Below the pieces are notes generated by a model, which ran no database searches, was not told the origin of the DNA, and saw only the letters and a list, made by a program, of their open reading frames with translations. The translations under genes were made by a program, and so were the position numbers. From HK1 sp965215295 (GTDB lineage: Bacteria; Pseudomonadota; Gammaproteobacteria; HK1), in assembly GCA_965215295.1 (NCBI GenBank), contig OZ244045.1:2294001-2358000 (forward strand): a stretch of 64,000 nucleotides of DNA. The letters are read 5' to 3'. Positions 17,532-25,554 of this stretch are shown here, in pieces (the stretch's first letter is position 1; the number at the start of each line of letters is the position of its first letter).

Positions 17532-18020
17532 CTATTCGCCTTCTTCGGCGGCGAACGTCTCGTCGATCCGGAGCTTGAAAGTTCGCAGAAACGTCTCGAG
17601 CGAGGTCGGACGGTCGTCGAACCAGTCGAGCAGAACATCGAACCCACCGAAAGAGTACTTGTTGAACTCGCGCACTCCGTCATCGCTCAGAAGATTCTGC
17701 GCCTGTGGCTGAACCAGTTCCGACAAGACATCTCGGACTCGTTGGCGTTCCGTCGGATCCACTCCTCTGCTCTTCAGCTCGTGGCTCAGGAAAAGAGAGA
17801 CCAGGAGTCCGCCACGGCTTTTGTAAGCTTCGGGGAATCCCGGAACGAGTTGCGCGGTCTCTTCCTGCGGCAACGATTCCTTGCGATTCGCGGCGATGCC
17901 CGCGATGAAGCAGAAATAGAACGCGTCGAAATCCGGGGCGGCCCTCGCGCCCGGGGCACTGAACTCGCCCTTGATGCCTCGGAACCAGTCGCGTGCGCTC
18001 TTGCGAATGAAGAAATCCAT
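17532..18020 (-). CDS. Unknown 162-aa protein in DndD-like/helicase operon
   Basis: ATG 18020 overlaps the stop of the SMC-like ATPase gene by one base (TGATG), so translation is likely coupled. The product starts MDFFIRKSARDWFRGIKGE and has a mixed alpha-helical look with a highly acidic C-terminal end (FAAEEGE). It has no transmembrane segment, signal or known catalytic motif that I recognise. A longer in-frame start at 18080 would bury the start within the upstream gene and is not favoured. Its fixed place between the ATPase and DGQHR genes suggests a structural or adaptor subunit, the position DndE-like small proteins occupy in dnd loci, but I see no clear similarity to DndE. Confidence 0.7.
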   Translation of the reverse strand: MDFFIRKSARDWFRGIKGEFSAPGARAAPDFDAFYFCFIAGIAANRKESLPQEETAQLVPGFPEAYKSRGGLLVSLFLSHELKSRGVDPTERQRVRDVLSELVQPQAQNLLSDDGVREFNKYSFGGFDVLLDWFDDRPTSLETFLRTFKLRIDETFAAEEGE

Positions 18021-20020
18021 CAGGTGGACTCGCTCTCTACTTGAAAATCGTTGAAGAACGCCTCTCCAGCGACGCGGCACCCGTCCTGCGTCTTCTCGAT
18101 ACCTGAAGATATCTCAGAAGCTCGATCTTCCAGGTAGGTCGCGACCCTCCTGAACAGCGTAATGTATTGTATATCGCCATTGCTCGCGCGCTTGAGGCTC
18201 GGAAGAAAGCCGTCGCGTTCAGTCGAGATCATGAAGGCGACGACCTGCCCGGTGAGTCTGGGCACAAGGTCGCCGATGGTTGGACGAATATCCCCGTCTA
18301 TGGGCACAACCGGCGAATCGACTACGAACGGCAGTTGATGCTGGTTCGCACGATTGAACAGAGTTGCCAGAAAGGCGTACCCAACCGACAGGTTCTCGCC
18401 GGCGCTACCGCCTGTTTGACCGCGCAACAGAAGCGCATCCTCTATCTTGTCCACGCGGATTGCGTTGTTCGGCATCAAGCAAACGATCCGCTTGTTGGTC
18501 TCGTCCCGTATGTCGTCGGCGATCGCCTGCTTCGCCTTGCTGTGTGCCCGACCGAGGATTCTGACGAGAACGTCGCGCTTTCTCTTGAGCTCGAGTGTGC
18601 TCGTTCTTTGAGCGACCTCGTCTTCGAACCTCTCCTTCGCCTTCTTCGCCATCTTGATGGAGAAAACCGTATCGGGATCGACCGAACTCAGCCTCTCGGG
18701 AGGCATGCTCTCCTGACCGTTCTGGAATTTCTCTAGCTCGTCCAGAATACGGGTCCGCTCTCCATCGAGGCGACTCTTCTCACTCCTCGCGTTCGCGACG
18801 GCAGGGTCGGACGCCTCGACCTCCCGCCGTCGCAGGGCGAGATCGTTGTCAGCCTGGTGATACTCCCTGGACTGCTTGGCCAGCTTCTGTATCTGCTCGT
18901 TCAAGTCCTGAACCGGCTGGCGCGTCGAGGCCCCTACGGCGTCGGAGATGTCCGATTTGATGCGGTTCAGGAGAATAACATCCTCGGAACCGAGATATCT
19001 CTCCGCACGGTCTCGAATGACCGTTCGAATTGCGTCGTCAATGGGACGGCCGCACACGCACTCAGCTTCCTCCGACAGCTCCTCGAACCATTCCCGGGCG
19101 GCGCTCTCAGGGAGTTTGACGCGATCAAGACCCGACTTGAAACCGAGCATGGCATCGGCGAAAACGGGTGACAGGGCATGCGGTCCCCGCATTGCATCGA
19201 GAACGGATCCGGTCATCTCGTCGAGCCTGATTCGAAGGGTATCAACCTGAGCTTGGGCCTCTTTCACCTCCTCCCCCCTCACGACTTCCTTCGCTATCTT
19301 CTCCCGATATTTTTCTTCCTGACGGGCGATCAGTCCGTCGATCTCTTTGAGCGAGTCTTCGAGGCGCCGTTTGCTCTTCTCAAGGCAGGTCAAGCGGCCC
19401 GTCCACTTGTCGAGGAGGTTCTTGCTTCTCGTAAGCCCGGCTTGGCCCTTGGCGGATTCCGCTTTCGTACGGTGTTCCCAGTATTGTTTGATCTTGTCGG
19501 ACATCTGATCGAGCAGATGGACTTGGAAGAGGCTCTCGACTGCCTTGCCGGCATCGGTCTTGTTGCGGTCCAGCAAGTCGTCCGCGAGCTCGCCGTCGAA
19601 GACGTAGAAGTTGACGAAGTCCTCGTTCATGAACCGACGCAGCGGACGCGGCGGCAGAAAGCCGCGTGCCTGCCCCCCCCACGTGGTCTTGTAATCGACT
19701 CGTCCAAGGGCAAAGTCGAACTCCAAGGTCACCGTGAGGGGTTTGTCGTTGAATTGGAGCCTGACTTCGAACGAACCGCAGTCATCGGCGAAGTCCTTCT
19801 TCCGGAACCGTCCTATGTCCGCGGGCCCCTCCCGCCCTTCGAGGCTTCCCGAAAGCGCCACCCGGAGCAGTTCGAGCGTCGTCGTCTTTCCCGTGCCATT
19901 CGGCATTTGAATCAGGGAGACGCCGAAGGGACGATCACGGTCTTCAAGAAGGTCGATTTCGTGGTCGGGGCACCGGAGGCCCTTGGCCTTCCACCCCAAG
20001 ACCCGCAGCGTAGTGGTCAT
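18020..20020 (-). CDS. SMC/Rad50-like ATPase, DndD-like
   Basis: A 666-aa ATPase with Walker A QMPNGTGKTTT at about 38-48, the DndD hallmark YVFDGE at 139-144, a long charged coiled-coil region interrupted near residue 317 by a cysteine pair (ECVCGRPID, reminiscent of a zinc hook), and Walker B PFVVDSPVVPI near the C-terminus. It is related to but clearly distinct from the DndD at 8434-10425. Its ATG overlaps the stop of the 79-aa gene (ATGA, 20017-20020) and its stop overlaps the next start, so it belongs to a coupled operon with a helicase. It probably acts on DNA ends or modified DNA. AAA family is the safe minimal call. Confidence 0.85.
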   Translation of the reverse strand: MTTTLRVLGWKAKGLRCPDHEIDLLEDRDRPFGVSLIQMPNGTGKTTTLELLRVALSGSLEGREGPADIGRFRKKDFADDCGSFEVRLQFNDKPLTVTLEFDFALGRVDYKTTWGGQARGFLPPRPLRRFMNEDFVNFYVFDGELADDLLDRNKTDAGKAVESLFQVHLLDQMSDKIKQYWEHRTKAESAKGQAGLTRSKNLLDKWTGRLTCLEKSKRRLEDSLKEIDGLIARQEEKYREKIAKEVVRGEEVKEAQAQVDTLRIRLDEMTGSVLDAMRGPHALSPVFADAMLGFKSGLDRVKLPESAAREWFEELSEEAECVCGRPIDDAIRTVIRDRAERYLGSEDVILLNRIKSDISDAVGASTRQPVQDLNEQIQKLAKQSREYHQADNDLALRRREVEASDPAVANARSEKSRLDGERTRILDELEKFQNGQESMPPERLSSVDPDTVFSIKMAKKAKERFEDEVAQRTSTLELKRKRDVLVRILGRAHSKAKQAIADDIRDETNKRIVCLMPNNAIRVDKIEDALLLRGQTGGSAGENLSVGYAFLATLFNRANQHQLPFVVDSPVVPIDGDIRPTIGDLVPRLTGQVVAFMISTERDGFLPSLKRASNGDIQYITLFRRVATYLEDRASEISSGIEKTQDGCRVAGEAFFNDFQVESEST

Positions 20021-20256
20021 CGATCCGGACTCCCGTCGCTGTCGGACTGCTCACCGCCGCCGTCCGGCGTGGAGCCGCTCCGCAGCGTGGTGCTGTCGTA
20101 GATGAGGTCAGGGCGAGATTCGCCGTTGTTGATCCGTTCGTTACCGGACGAGAGCGCTTCGAACCAGGCGACCAGCTTTCTCGACAGCGAGGCATCTTGC
20201 CCGTCCTCTTCGACGGCAGCCTCGATTGCTTCCCTGATCCTCGGGTCCATCGTCAT
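20017..20256 (-). CDS. Unknown 79-aa acidic protein between helicase and SMC-like ATPase
   Basis: Starts at ATG 20256 with GGAGTGA just upstream (ATG 20250 is an alternative), 4 bases after the helicase stop, and ends overlapping the ATPase start. The protein begins MTMDPRIREAIEAAVEEDG and has a Ser/Asp/Gly-rich acidic tail. No domain is recognised. Tight spacing on both sides argues it is a real gene and a small component of the same system. Confidence 0.65.
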   Translation of the reverse strand: MTMDPRIREAIEAAVEEDGQDASLSRKLVAWFEALSSGNERINNGESRPDLIYDSTTLRSGSTPDGGGEQSDSDGSPDR

Positions 20257-20260
20257 GTCG

Positions 20261-22156
20261 TCACTCCGCGGGGCGCACTCGGGACAATTCTACCAGCCAG
20301 TCTCGGCGGGTCTCGTCCGCGCTCGGATCGTTGCCGTCGCCGCCTTCGCGGATGAAGTCGACGATGTTGGCGGTCTTGCCCGGATTATCCGGATCGATGC
20401 GCAGGCAGCGTCCGAGGCGCTGGATCGTCTCCAGGCGAGCCCTGTCCGAAGAAAAGAGGATGACCGTTTCCAGAGAGCGAATATCGATTCCTTCCGACAG
20501 ACGATGACACGCGATCAGACACTCGAGGTCGCCCTCGGCGAACCTTCTGAGCGTTCCGGCGTCCTCGCCCGAAAAGTATGTGTGAATATCCGACCGATAT
20601 CTCTGAACGGTCTCCAGAACAGTTCGGCCGTAGCTCGTGTCTCCGGCAAAAACGATGCATCGCTTCAGAAGATTCTGACGATTTGCGATGAATTTGTCGA
20701 AGACTGGCAGCTTGGCCAGGGACGTCTTGTAAACGAGGGCAATCTCGTTCCAGACCAGTTCCTCCGGCATGGGGTCTCCGGCGGCTTCCCTCGCGGCACG
20801 CCTCCTGAAGATGGCCGCGATGCGCTCACGGTCACCGTCGCTCGGCTCATAGTGGAGGGGGAAGTAGTCGAAGGGCGCCAAGACGCCGCGTTCAATGGCT
20901 TCCTTGAGCCCGAAGGTCATGAGGACAGAACCGATGTGTTCGTCGACGAAGGCGTTGCCCTCCCGGTCATACATCCGCTCCGGAGTGGCGCTCAGTCCGA
21001 GCCGGAAGCGTATGCGGTCCGACAACCCGGCCAGACATTCGCGATTGCCTTCGCTGCCCAATCCGTGAACCTCGTCGTGGACCAATAGCGTTCGGGACGC
21101 TTGGGCGGAGGTCAGGCAGCCTAGTGCTCTGGCGCACGGTTTCCGTGACACCAGAAGGATCCTGTTTCCGGTATCGAGGACAAAGTTGTCGATCTGCTTA
21201 TTGGGGCCGTAGTGGCGGGACACGACGGCACGCTCCGGGAGGCGCGCCGCGGCGCTGTGGAGCTGCGCGAACCACTGGTCGAGCAGGTCGTTGCCATCCG
21301 TAGACACGATGACGCTGTCGATGACATTGCGCTCGAACAGGGTCCGGAGGATTTTGATGGCCGTCCGCGTCTTACCGGTGCCGGTCGCCATGTCGAGCAC
21401 GCCGCATTCCGCCTGAAGGAACACTTTCACGGCCTCGTCCTGATGACGCCATCTGGCAGAGGCGGTTTCAGCCCGTGAGCGTCCGGGGTCGCGTTCCGCG
21501 CAGATACGAATCAACCGCTTCCGGGCCGCTTCGGGGAAGCTGTAGACATCGACACCCCGATCCTCACGGTTCCACAGGTCTTCGAAATGCGTCCGCTTGC
21601 GCTCGGCGCGAGCCGCGCTGTCACCGGACGCCCAAGACGTGAACACGTCGATGCACTCGCGGTTGTTCTCGAATGCGCTGCGGCTCTCGTTCGAGGATCC
21701 GGTGAAGGCGACATAGTCGCTACCGTTCAGGAAGAGTCCGATCTTCTCGTGATAGATGCCGGTGCCGCTCTTGGGAACCGCGATGCGTATCTCCAGGCGG
21801 CCGATCTCCAATAGCCGGACAAGAAGCGCCGTGCCGCCGCCCATGCCGTCGGCGAACTCTTCCTCGACGATCCGAGCGATGCGATCGGCGCAGACTTGAC
21901 GCTTGGCCGTGCCCGCCCTGATGGCCTCAAGGTCGGCCTCGGAAAGCTCGACCGAGGTGACGAGCCGGATGCGGCCGTCGCTCGCGACGAACTCGCCGAG
22001 GGGCGCGCCGAAGGCTTCGAAAGCCGAGCTGGAGAAGTATCCGACGGCTCGCCAGTACTCTCGCGCCTCGCGCAACGACGGCCGGAAGAAATCTTCGACG
22101 ATGTCGTCGTGCCCGGATCGGTAGTCTTCCCGGTATCCGACACCTCGGAGGCTCAT
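20261..22156 (-). CDS. PLD-nuclease/superfamily 2 helicase fusion
   Basis: First gene of the second operon, 631 aa. The N-terminal third has a phospholipase D-type half-site: H136 and K138 in YHEKIGLFLNG, then GSSNES at about 153-158. The rest is an SF2 helicase with Walker A ATGTGKT (257-263), DEVH (361-364), LSATPE (389-393) and QRLGRCLRID (motif VI) near the C-terminus. Such fusions occur in restriction and phage-defence operons as DNA-tracking nucleases. A promoter with TTGACG lies upstream at 22273-22305. Its neighbours suggest it targets foreign or improperly modified DNA. Nuclease activity is inferred from motifs only. Confidence 0.88.
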   Translation of the reverse strand: MSLRGVGYREDYRSGHDDIVEDFFRPSLREAREYWRAVGYFSSSAFEAFGAPLGEFVASDGRIRLVTSVELSEADLEAIRAGTAKRQVCADRIARIVEEEFADGMGGGTALLVRLLEIGRLEIRIAVPKSGTGIYHEKIGLFLNGSDYVAFTGSSNESRSAFENNRECIDVFTSWASGDSAARAERKRTHFEDLWNREDRGVDVYSFPEAARKRLIRICAERDPGRSRAETASARWRHQDEAVKVFLQAECGVLDMATGTGKTRTAIKILRTLFERNVIDSVIVSTDGNDLLDQWFAQLHSAAARLPERAVVSRHYGPNKQIDNFVLDTGNRILLVSRKPCARALGCLTSAQASRTLLVHDEVHGLGSEGNRECLAGLSDRIRFRLGLSATPERMYDREGNAFVDEHIGSVLMTFGLKEAIERGVLAPFDYFPLHYEPSDGDRERIAAIFRRRAAREAAGDPMPEELVWNEIALVYKTSLAKLPVFDKFIANRQNLLKRCIVFAGDTSYGRTVLETVQRYRSDIHTYFSGEDAGTLRRFAEGDLECLIACHRLSEGIDIRSLETVILFSSDRARLETIQRLGRCLRIDPDNPGKTANIVDFIREGGDGNDPSADETRRDWLVELSRVRPAE

Positions 22157-22272
22157 GGCATTCGTACCCTTCTCCGTACTCGTCGCGATACCGGCTCACT
22201 TCGTCGCCGGGAACCAGTGCATCGTGCTCCCGGAACATCACTCCGCCCTCAAGCGGCCCGATATCGTTGCCG

Positions 22273-22305
22273 ATTATATTATTCGGCTGGTTTCCGCACC
22301 GTCAA
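22273..22305 (-). promoter_or_regulatory. Putative promoter of the helicase-RelA operon
   Basis: Read leftward, TTGACG (22300-22305) is followed after 16 bases by AATAAT (22278-22283), overlapping a TATAAT at 22273-22278 (21-base spacing). This AT-rich patch stands out in GC-rich surroundings about 120 bases before the helicase ATG. Confidence 0.45.
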
Positions 22306-22382
22306 AAGTGTTGACCGATGCTGGCCGGTGATGCATGCGACAGCGGTCTGGATGGAATCGATCCCCCGCCCGTCCTCCCCCG

Positions 22383-24233
22383 TCACCATGCATCGCCCCG
22401 GCTCGGCGGCCGGTCCCTTCGGGCCCGGTACTCCAGTGCGAACTTGCGCCTCAGCAACCCGCCGGGATCGTCGGGAATGCCGCGAAGCCACTGCTCGTAG
22501 GCGAGCCGCTGCTCCTCGCCGAGCGGTTGCCCGGCGCCGGAACCGCCTCGCGTACGGTCCTCGTCCGCGGCGCTGCCTCCTTCAGCGCCGGCCTCGCGCT
22601 CCTCGCCTTCACGCATCCCGGGCGTCCCTTCGGAACCCCGCGCGGCCTGCGCGCGCGAACCGCCCTGCGCTCCACCCTGCGTTCCGCCCTGCCCTTGCGG
22701 CGCACCCTCGCCGGACCCGCCGCGCTCCCCGGCCTGAAGCCCCTCGTCCGGCCGTTGCGCGGAGCGGTCCGGGACGCCGCCGCCCGCGCCCCGCGAGCCT
22801 GCGCTCTCGCCGCCGCCGTCGCGCTCGCCGCCACCGTCTTGCGGCTCCGGCCGGGCCTCGATCAGGGATTCGACGATCTGCCGGTTGTGCTCGGCGTCCT
22901 CGTGGCCGGGATGACGGGCAAGGGCCTCGCGGTAGGCGTCGAGGGCGCCGCGCAGATCGCCCGCGTGCGCGAGGGCGTTGCCGCGATTGTAGTGGTCGCC
23001 GGCGGTGTCGCCTCCGCCGAACGCCTCGGCCGACTCGTCGTAACGGCCGCCCCGGTAGAGCGCGGCGCCGCGCCAGCGATGATCGGGAGCGACCGCAACC
23101 GCGCGGCCGGTGTCCCCCTGTTCGATCGCCCGCGCCGCCTGCTGGTCGCGCCGCGCCCACAAGTCGGCGAACTCGAACGCGACGGCTTCGCGAACCGGGA
23201 GCGGAAGGGCGAGAGAGATGACGAGCGGCCACCCCAGGAGCCAGCCCCGCCGGAACGCCAGAGCCGCCAGCGGCAGCAGCGCGAGCACCAGCCACGGCCC
23301 CTCGTCGCGCCACTCGTCCGTGGTCCGGTCGGTCTCCTCCAGCGACCGGCGCCATGGATCGTCGACCCGGGTGCCGAGCAGCCAGTCGACGTCGGCATCG
23401 TCCGCGGTGAGCACCGAGAACCGCCCCTTGCCGGCGCCGGCGACCGCCCGCAACGCCGCCACGTCGACCCACGGCACGACGATCTCGCCGCCCGGACCCT
23501 TCAGGAACCCGCCCCCGGGCAGCGGCACCGGCGCGCCGTCCGCGGTCCCCACCGCGAGCACCGACACCCGGACGCCCTGCCCGGCGAGCGTCTCCGCGGT
23601 ATCGCGGGTGCGGAGGCCCTCCGCCCCGTCGGTCACGAGAATGACCTCGCCGACGCTGGCGCGGCCCTTCTCCAGCAACCCGCGCGCGGCCTCGAGCCCG
23701 AGGTCGGGGCGGCTCCCCTGCACCGGCATGACACCGGTATCGACGGCCGAGAGCAGGTGGACGAGAGTGTCGGCGTCGCGGGTGAGCGGGGCGACGACGA
23801 ACGCATCGCCCGCGAACACCACGAGTCCGGTACGGCCGTCGCGGCTGCGCCGGAGGAGATCGGAGACCTTGTGGCGCGCACGCGCCAGGCGCGACGGCAG
23901 GAGGTCGCGCGCGTCCATCGAGCGCGAGACATCGAGGACGATCACCCGGGCCGCAAGGGAGCGGAACCCCGGCTGCTCCAGGCGCTCGAACGCGGGGCCG
24001 GCGAGGGCGAGTCCCGCGACGACCACCGCGACGGCCATCACCATCCACGGCCACTCGCGCCGCGGCGCGCCGACCCCGACGAGGAGGTGCGGCAGCAACG
24101 CGGGATCGACGACCGGCTCCCACGAGCCGCGGCGCGCCCAGCGGCGGCGCAGCCACCACACCAGCACGAGCCCCGGCGGAACCGCCGCCAGCCACCACGG
24201 GCGGACGAACACGAAATCAGCCACCGGGTCCAC
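22383..24233 (-). CDS. BatB/BatC-like membrane protein: VWA domain plus TPR
   Basis: The 616-aa protein has N-terminal membrane helices (about 10-28 and 63-80), a von Willebrand A domain with MIDAS DVSRS at 101-105 and LVTDGAEG, another hydrophobic segment near 320-350, TPR-like repeats around 400-460 (DHYNRGNALAHAGDLRGALDA) and a long Gly/Gln/Glu/Arg-rich low-complexity tail. This is the BatB-BatC fusion layout that follows BatA in aerotolerance (MoxR-linked) operons. It pairs with the VWA gene at 24339-25355. The exact role is not settled in the family; metal-dependent protein interaction at the periplasmic membrane face is likely. Confidence 0.82.
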   Translation of the reverse strand: MDPVADFVFVRPWWLAAVPPGLVLVWWLRRRWARRGSWEPVVDPALLPHLLVGVGAPRREWPWMVMAVAVVVAGLALAGPAFERLEQPGFRSLAARVIVLDVSRSMDARDLLPSRLARARHKVSDLLRRSRDGRTGLVVFAGDAFVVAPLTRDADTLVHLLSAVDTGVMPVQGSRPDLGLEAARGLLEKGRASVGEVILVTDGAEGLRTRDTAETLAGQGVRVSVLAVGTADGAPVPLPGGGFLKGPGGEIVVPWVDVAALRAVAGAGKGRFSVLTADDADVDWLLGTRVDDPWRRSLEETDRTTDEWRDEGPWLVLALLPLAALAFRRGWLLGWPLVISLALPLPVREAVAFEFADLWARRDQQAARAIEQGDTGRAVAVAPDHRWRGAALYRGGRYDESAEAFGGGDTAGDHYNRGNALAHAGDLRGALDAYREALARHPGHEDAEHNRQIVESLIEARPEPQDGGGERDGGGESAGSRGAGGGVPDRSAQRPDEGLQAGERGGSGEGAPQGQGGTQGGAQGGSRAQAARGSEGTPGMREGEEREAGAEGGSAADEDRTRGGSGAGQPLGEEQRLAYEQWLRGIPDDPGGLLRRKFALEYRARRDRPPSRGDAW

Positions 24234-24338
24234 TGTCTCGCGACCTCCGGACGACAGGCATTCCGCGCTGCCGGCACACGATGCCGGCGCCTCGCCCCAT
24301 GGCTGCGCGCGGACCGGACCGGGCGAGCCGGCGCGCGC

Positions 24339-25355
24339 TCACCGGGTCCCGCCTTCCCGGCCCCGGAGAACGGACCCGGCGAGAGCCTCCGGCACCCAGG
24401 CGATCAGGACGAAGAGGACCACCGAGAGCCCGAGCGGCCAGTGGAACAGGTCCCGGGTCGGCCGGAACACCTCGTCGTCGCCGGCCACCGGTTCGAGCTC
24501 GTCGATGAGCCGGTAGATTTCTTCGAGCTCGGCGGTATTCCGGGCGCGGAAGTACCGCCCGCCGGTCATGTCCGCAATCGCCTGCAAGGTGGCTTCGTCG
24601 AGTACCGAGCGGGCCCGCCGGCGCTGGACACCGAACCAGCGCGCCGCCGCTTCGTCGTCCGCCCCGACGCCTACCGCGTGGATGGTGATCCCCTCCGCCG
24701 CCGCGAAGCGGGCCGCGGACAGGGGATCGACCCGGCTCGCGGTATCGGTTCCGTCGGTCAGCAGCACGAGCACCCGCTCCTCCATCGGGCGCGCGCGAAG
24801 CCGCTTGACCGCGAGGCCGATCGCATCGCCTATCGCGGTCTGCTCGCCGGCGAGTCCGAGGACGGTCTCGGAGATCATCTCCGACACGGTGTCGAGATCC
24901 AGGGTGAACGGCGCCTGCAGGTATGCGCGGGAGCCGAAGAGGATGAGGCCGATCCGATCGCCGGCGCGTCGCGAGACGAAATCGCCCGCCACCCGCTTCA
25001 CCACGTCGAGCCGCGCCTCGAACCCGGTACGGCTCTTCATGTCCTGCTCGCGCATGCTCCCGGAGAGGTCGAGGGCGAGCGCTAGATCGCGGCCCCGCAC
25101 CGGAATGGACACCGGGTCGCCGACCCACTGCGGGCGCGCCGCGGCGAGCACCAGCGCGCACCATGCGAGCAGTGCGACGGCGATCCGGAGCCGCGACCCG
25201 GACCCCGCGGGGCGGCTGGACCAGGCGAGCACCTCCTCGAAGTAGGGAACCCTGATCGGCGCGCCCGCGCCATCGGGCGCGCGCGGCGCCAGACGCGCGA
25301 CCAGAAGGGGGGCCACGACGGCGACAAGCATCCAGGGCCAGGCGAGTTGGAGCAT
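24339..25355 (-). CDS. BatA-like VWA-domain membrane protein
   Basis: From ATG 25355 the product is 338 aa. It begins with a hydrophobic helix MLQLAWPWMLVAVVAPLLV, has a second helix at about 58-73, then a VWA domain with MIDAS DLSGS (96-100), a threonine and LLTDGTDTASR, and ends with a C-terminal membrane helix (LGLSVVLFVLIAWV). This is the canonical BatA/DUF1194-like architecture. It lies just upstream of the VWA-TPR gene on the same strand, and the two probably form one membrane complex. A MoxR ATPase partner is not in the window. A start at 25421 is possible but has an untypical leader. Confidence 0.85.
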   Translation of the reverse strand: MLQLAWPWMLVAVVAPLLVARLAPRAPDGAGAPIRVPYFEEVLAWSSRPAGSGSRLRIAVALLAWCALVLAAARPQWVGDPVSIPVRGRDLALALDLSGSMREQDMKSRTGFEARLDVVKRVAGDFVSRRAGDRIGLILFGSRAYLQAPFTLDLDTVSEMISETVLGLAGEQTAIGDAIGLAVKRLRARPMEERVLVLLTDGTDTASRVDPLSAARFAAAEGITIHAVGVGADDEAAARWFGVQRRRARSVLDEATLQAIADMTGGRYFRARNTAELEEIYRLIDELEPVAGDDEVFRPTRDLFHWPLGLSVVLFVLIAWVPEALAGSVLRGREGGTR

Positions 25356-25554
25356 GGACGATGGGCGACCGAATTGCGGCGAGTCCCCGCTCCACCCGAC
25401 CGCGGGCCCGCCTTCGCGCACTGTACACCCGCAATCGAGCGAGTCCCACGCGTTCGTGCGGGCCTGCCTCGAACCACGCGACGGCCGCTCGGCCGGGCGC
25501 TCGATGAGGGGCGCGGCCCGCGGGCGGGGGCGGGTCCGGGCCCGCCTTCGCGCG

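Noticed and set aside
20261..22156. DndH or other DndFGH component
   Set aside because: Length (631 aa), the N-terminal PLD half-site and the lack of DndF/DndG-like neighbours do not fit the DndFGH set as I know it.
22335..25085. 916-codon plus-strand frame opposite the VWA genes
   Set aside because: Complements two clear VWA-domain genes; composition is typical of a GC shadow.
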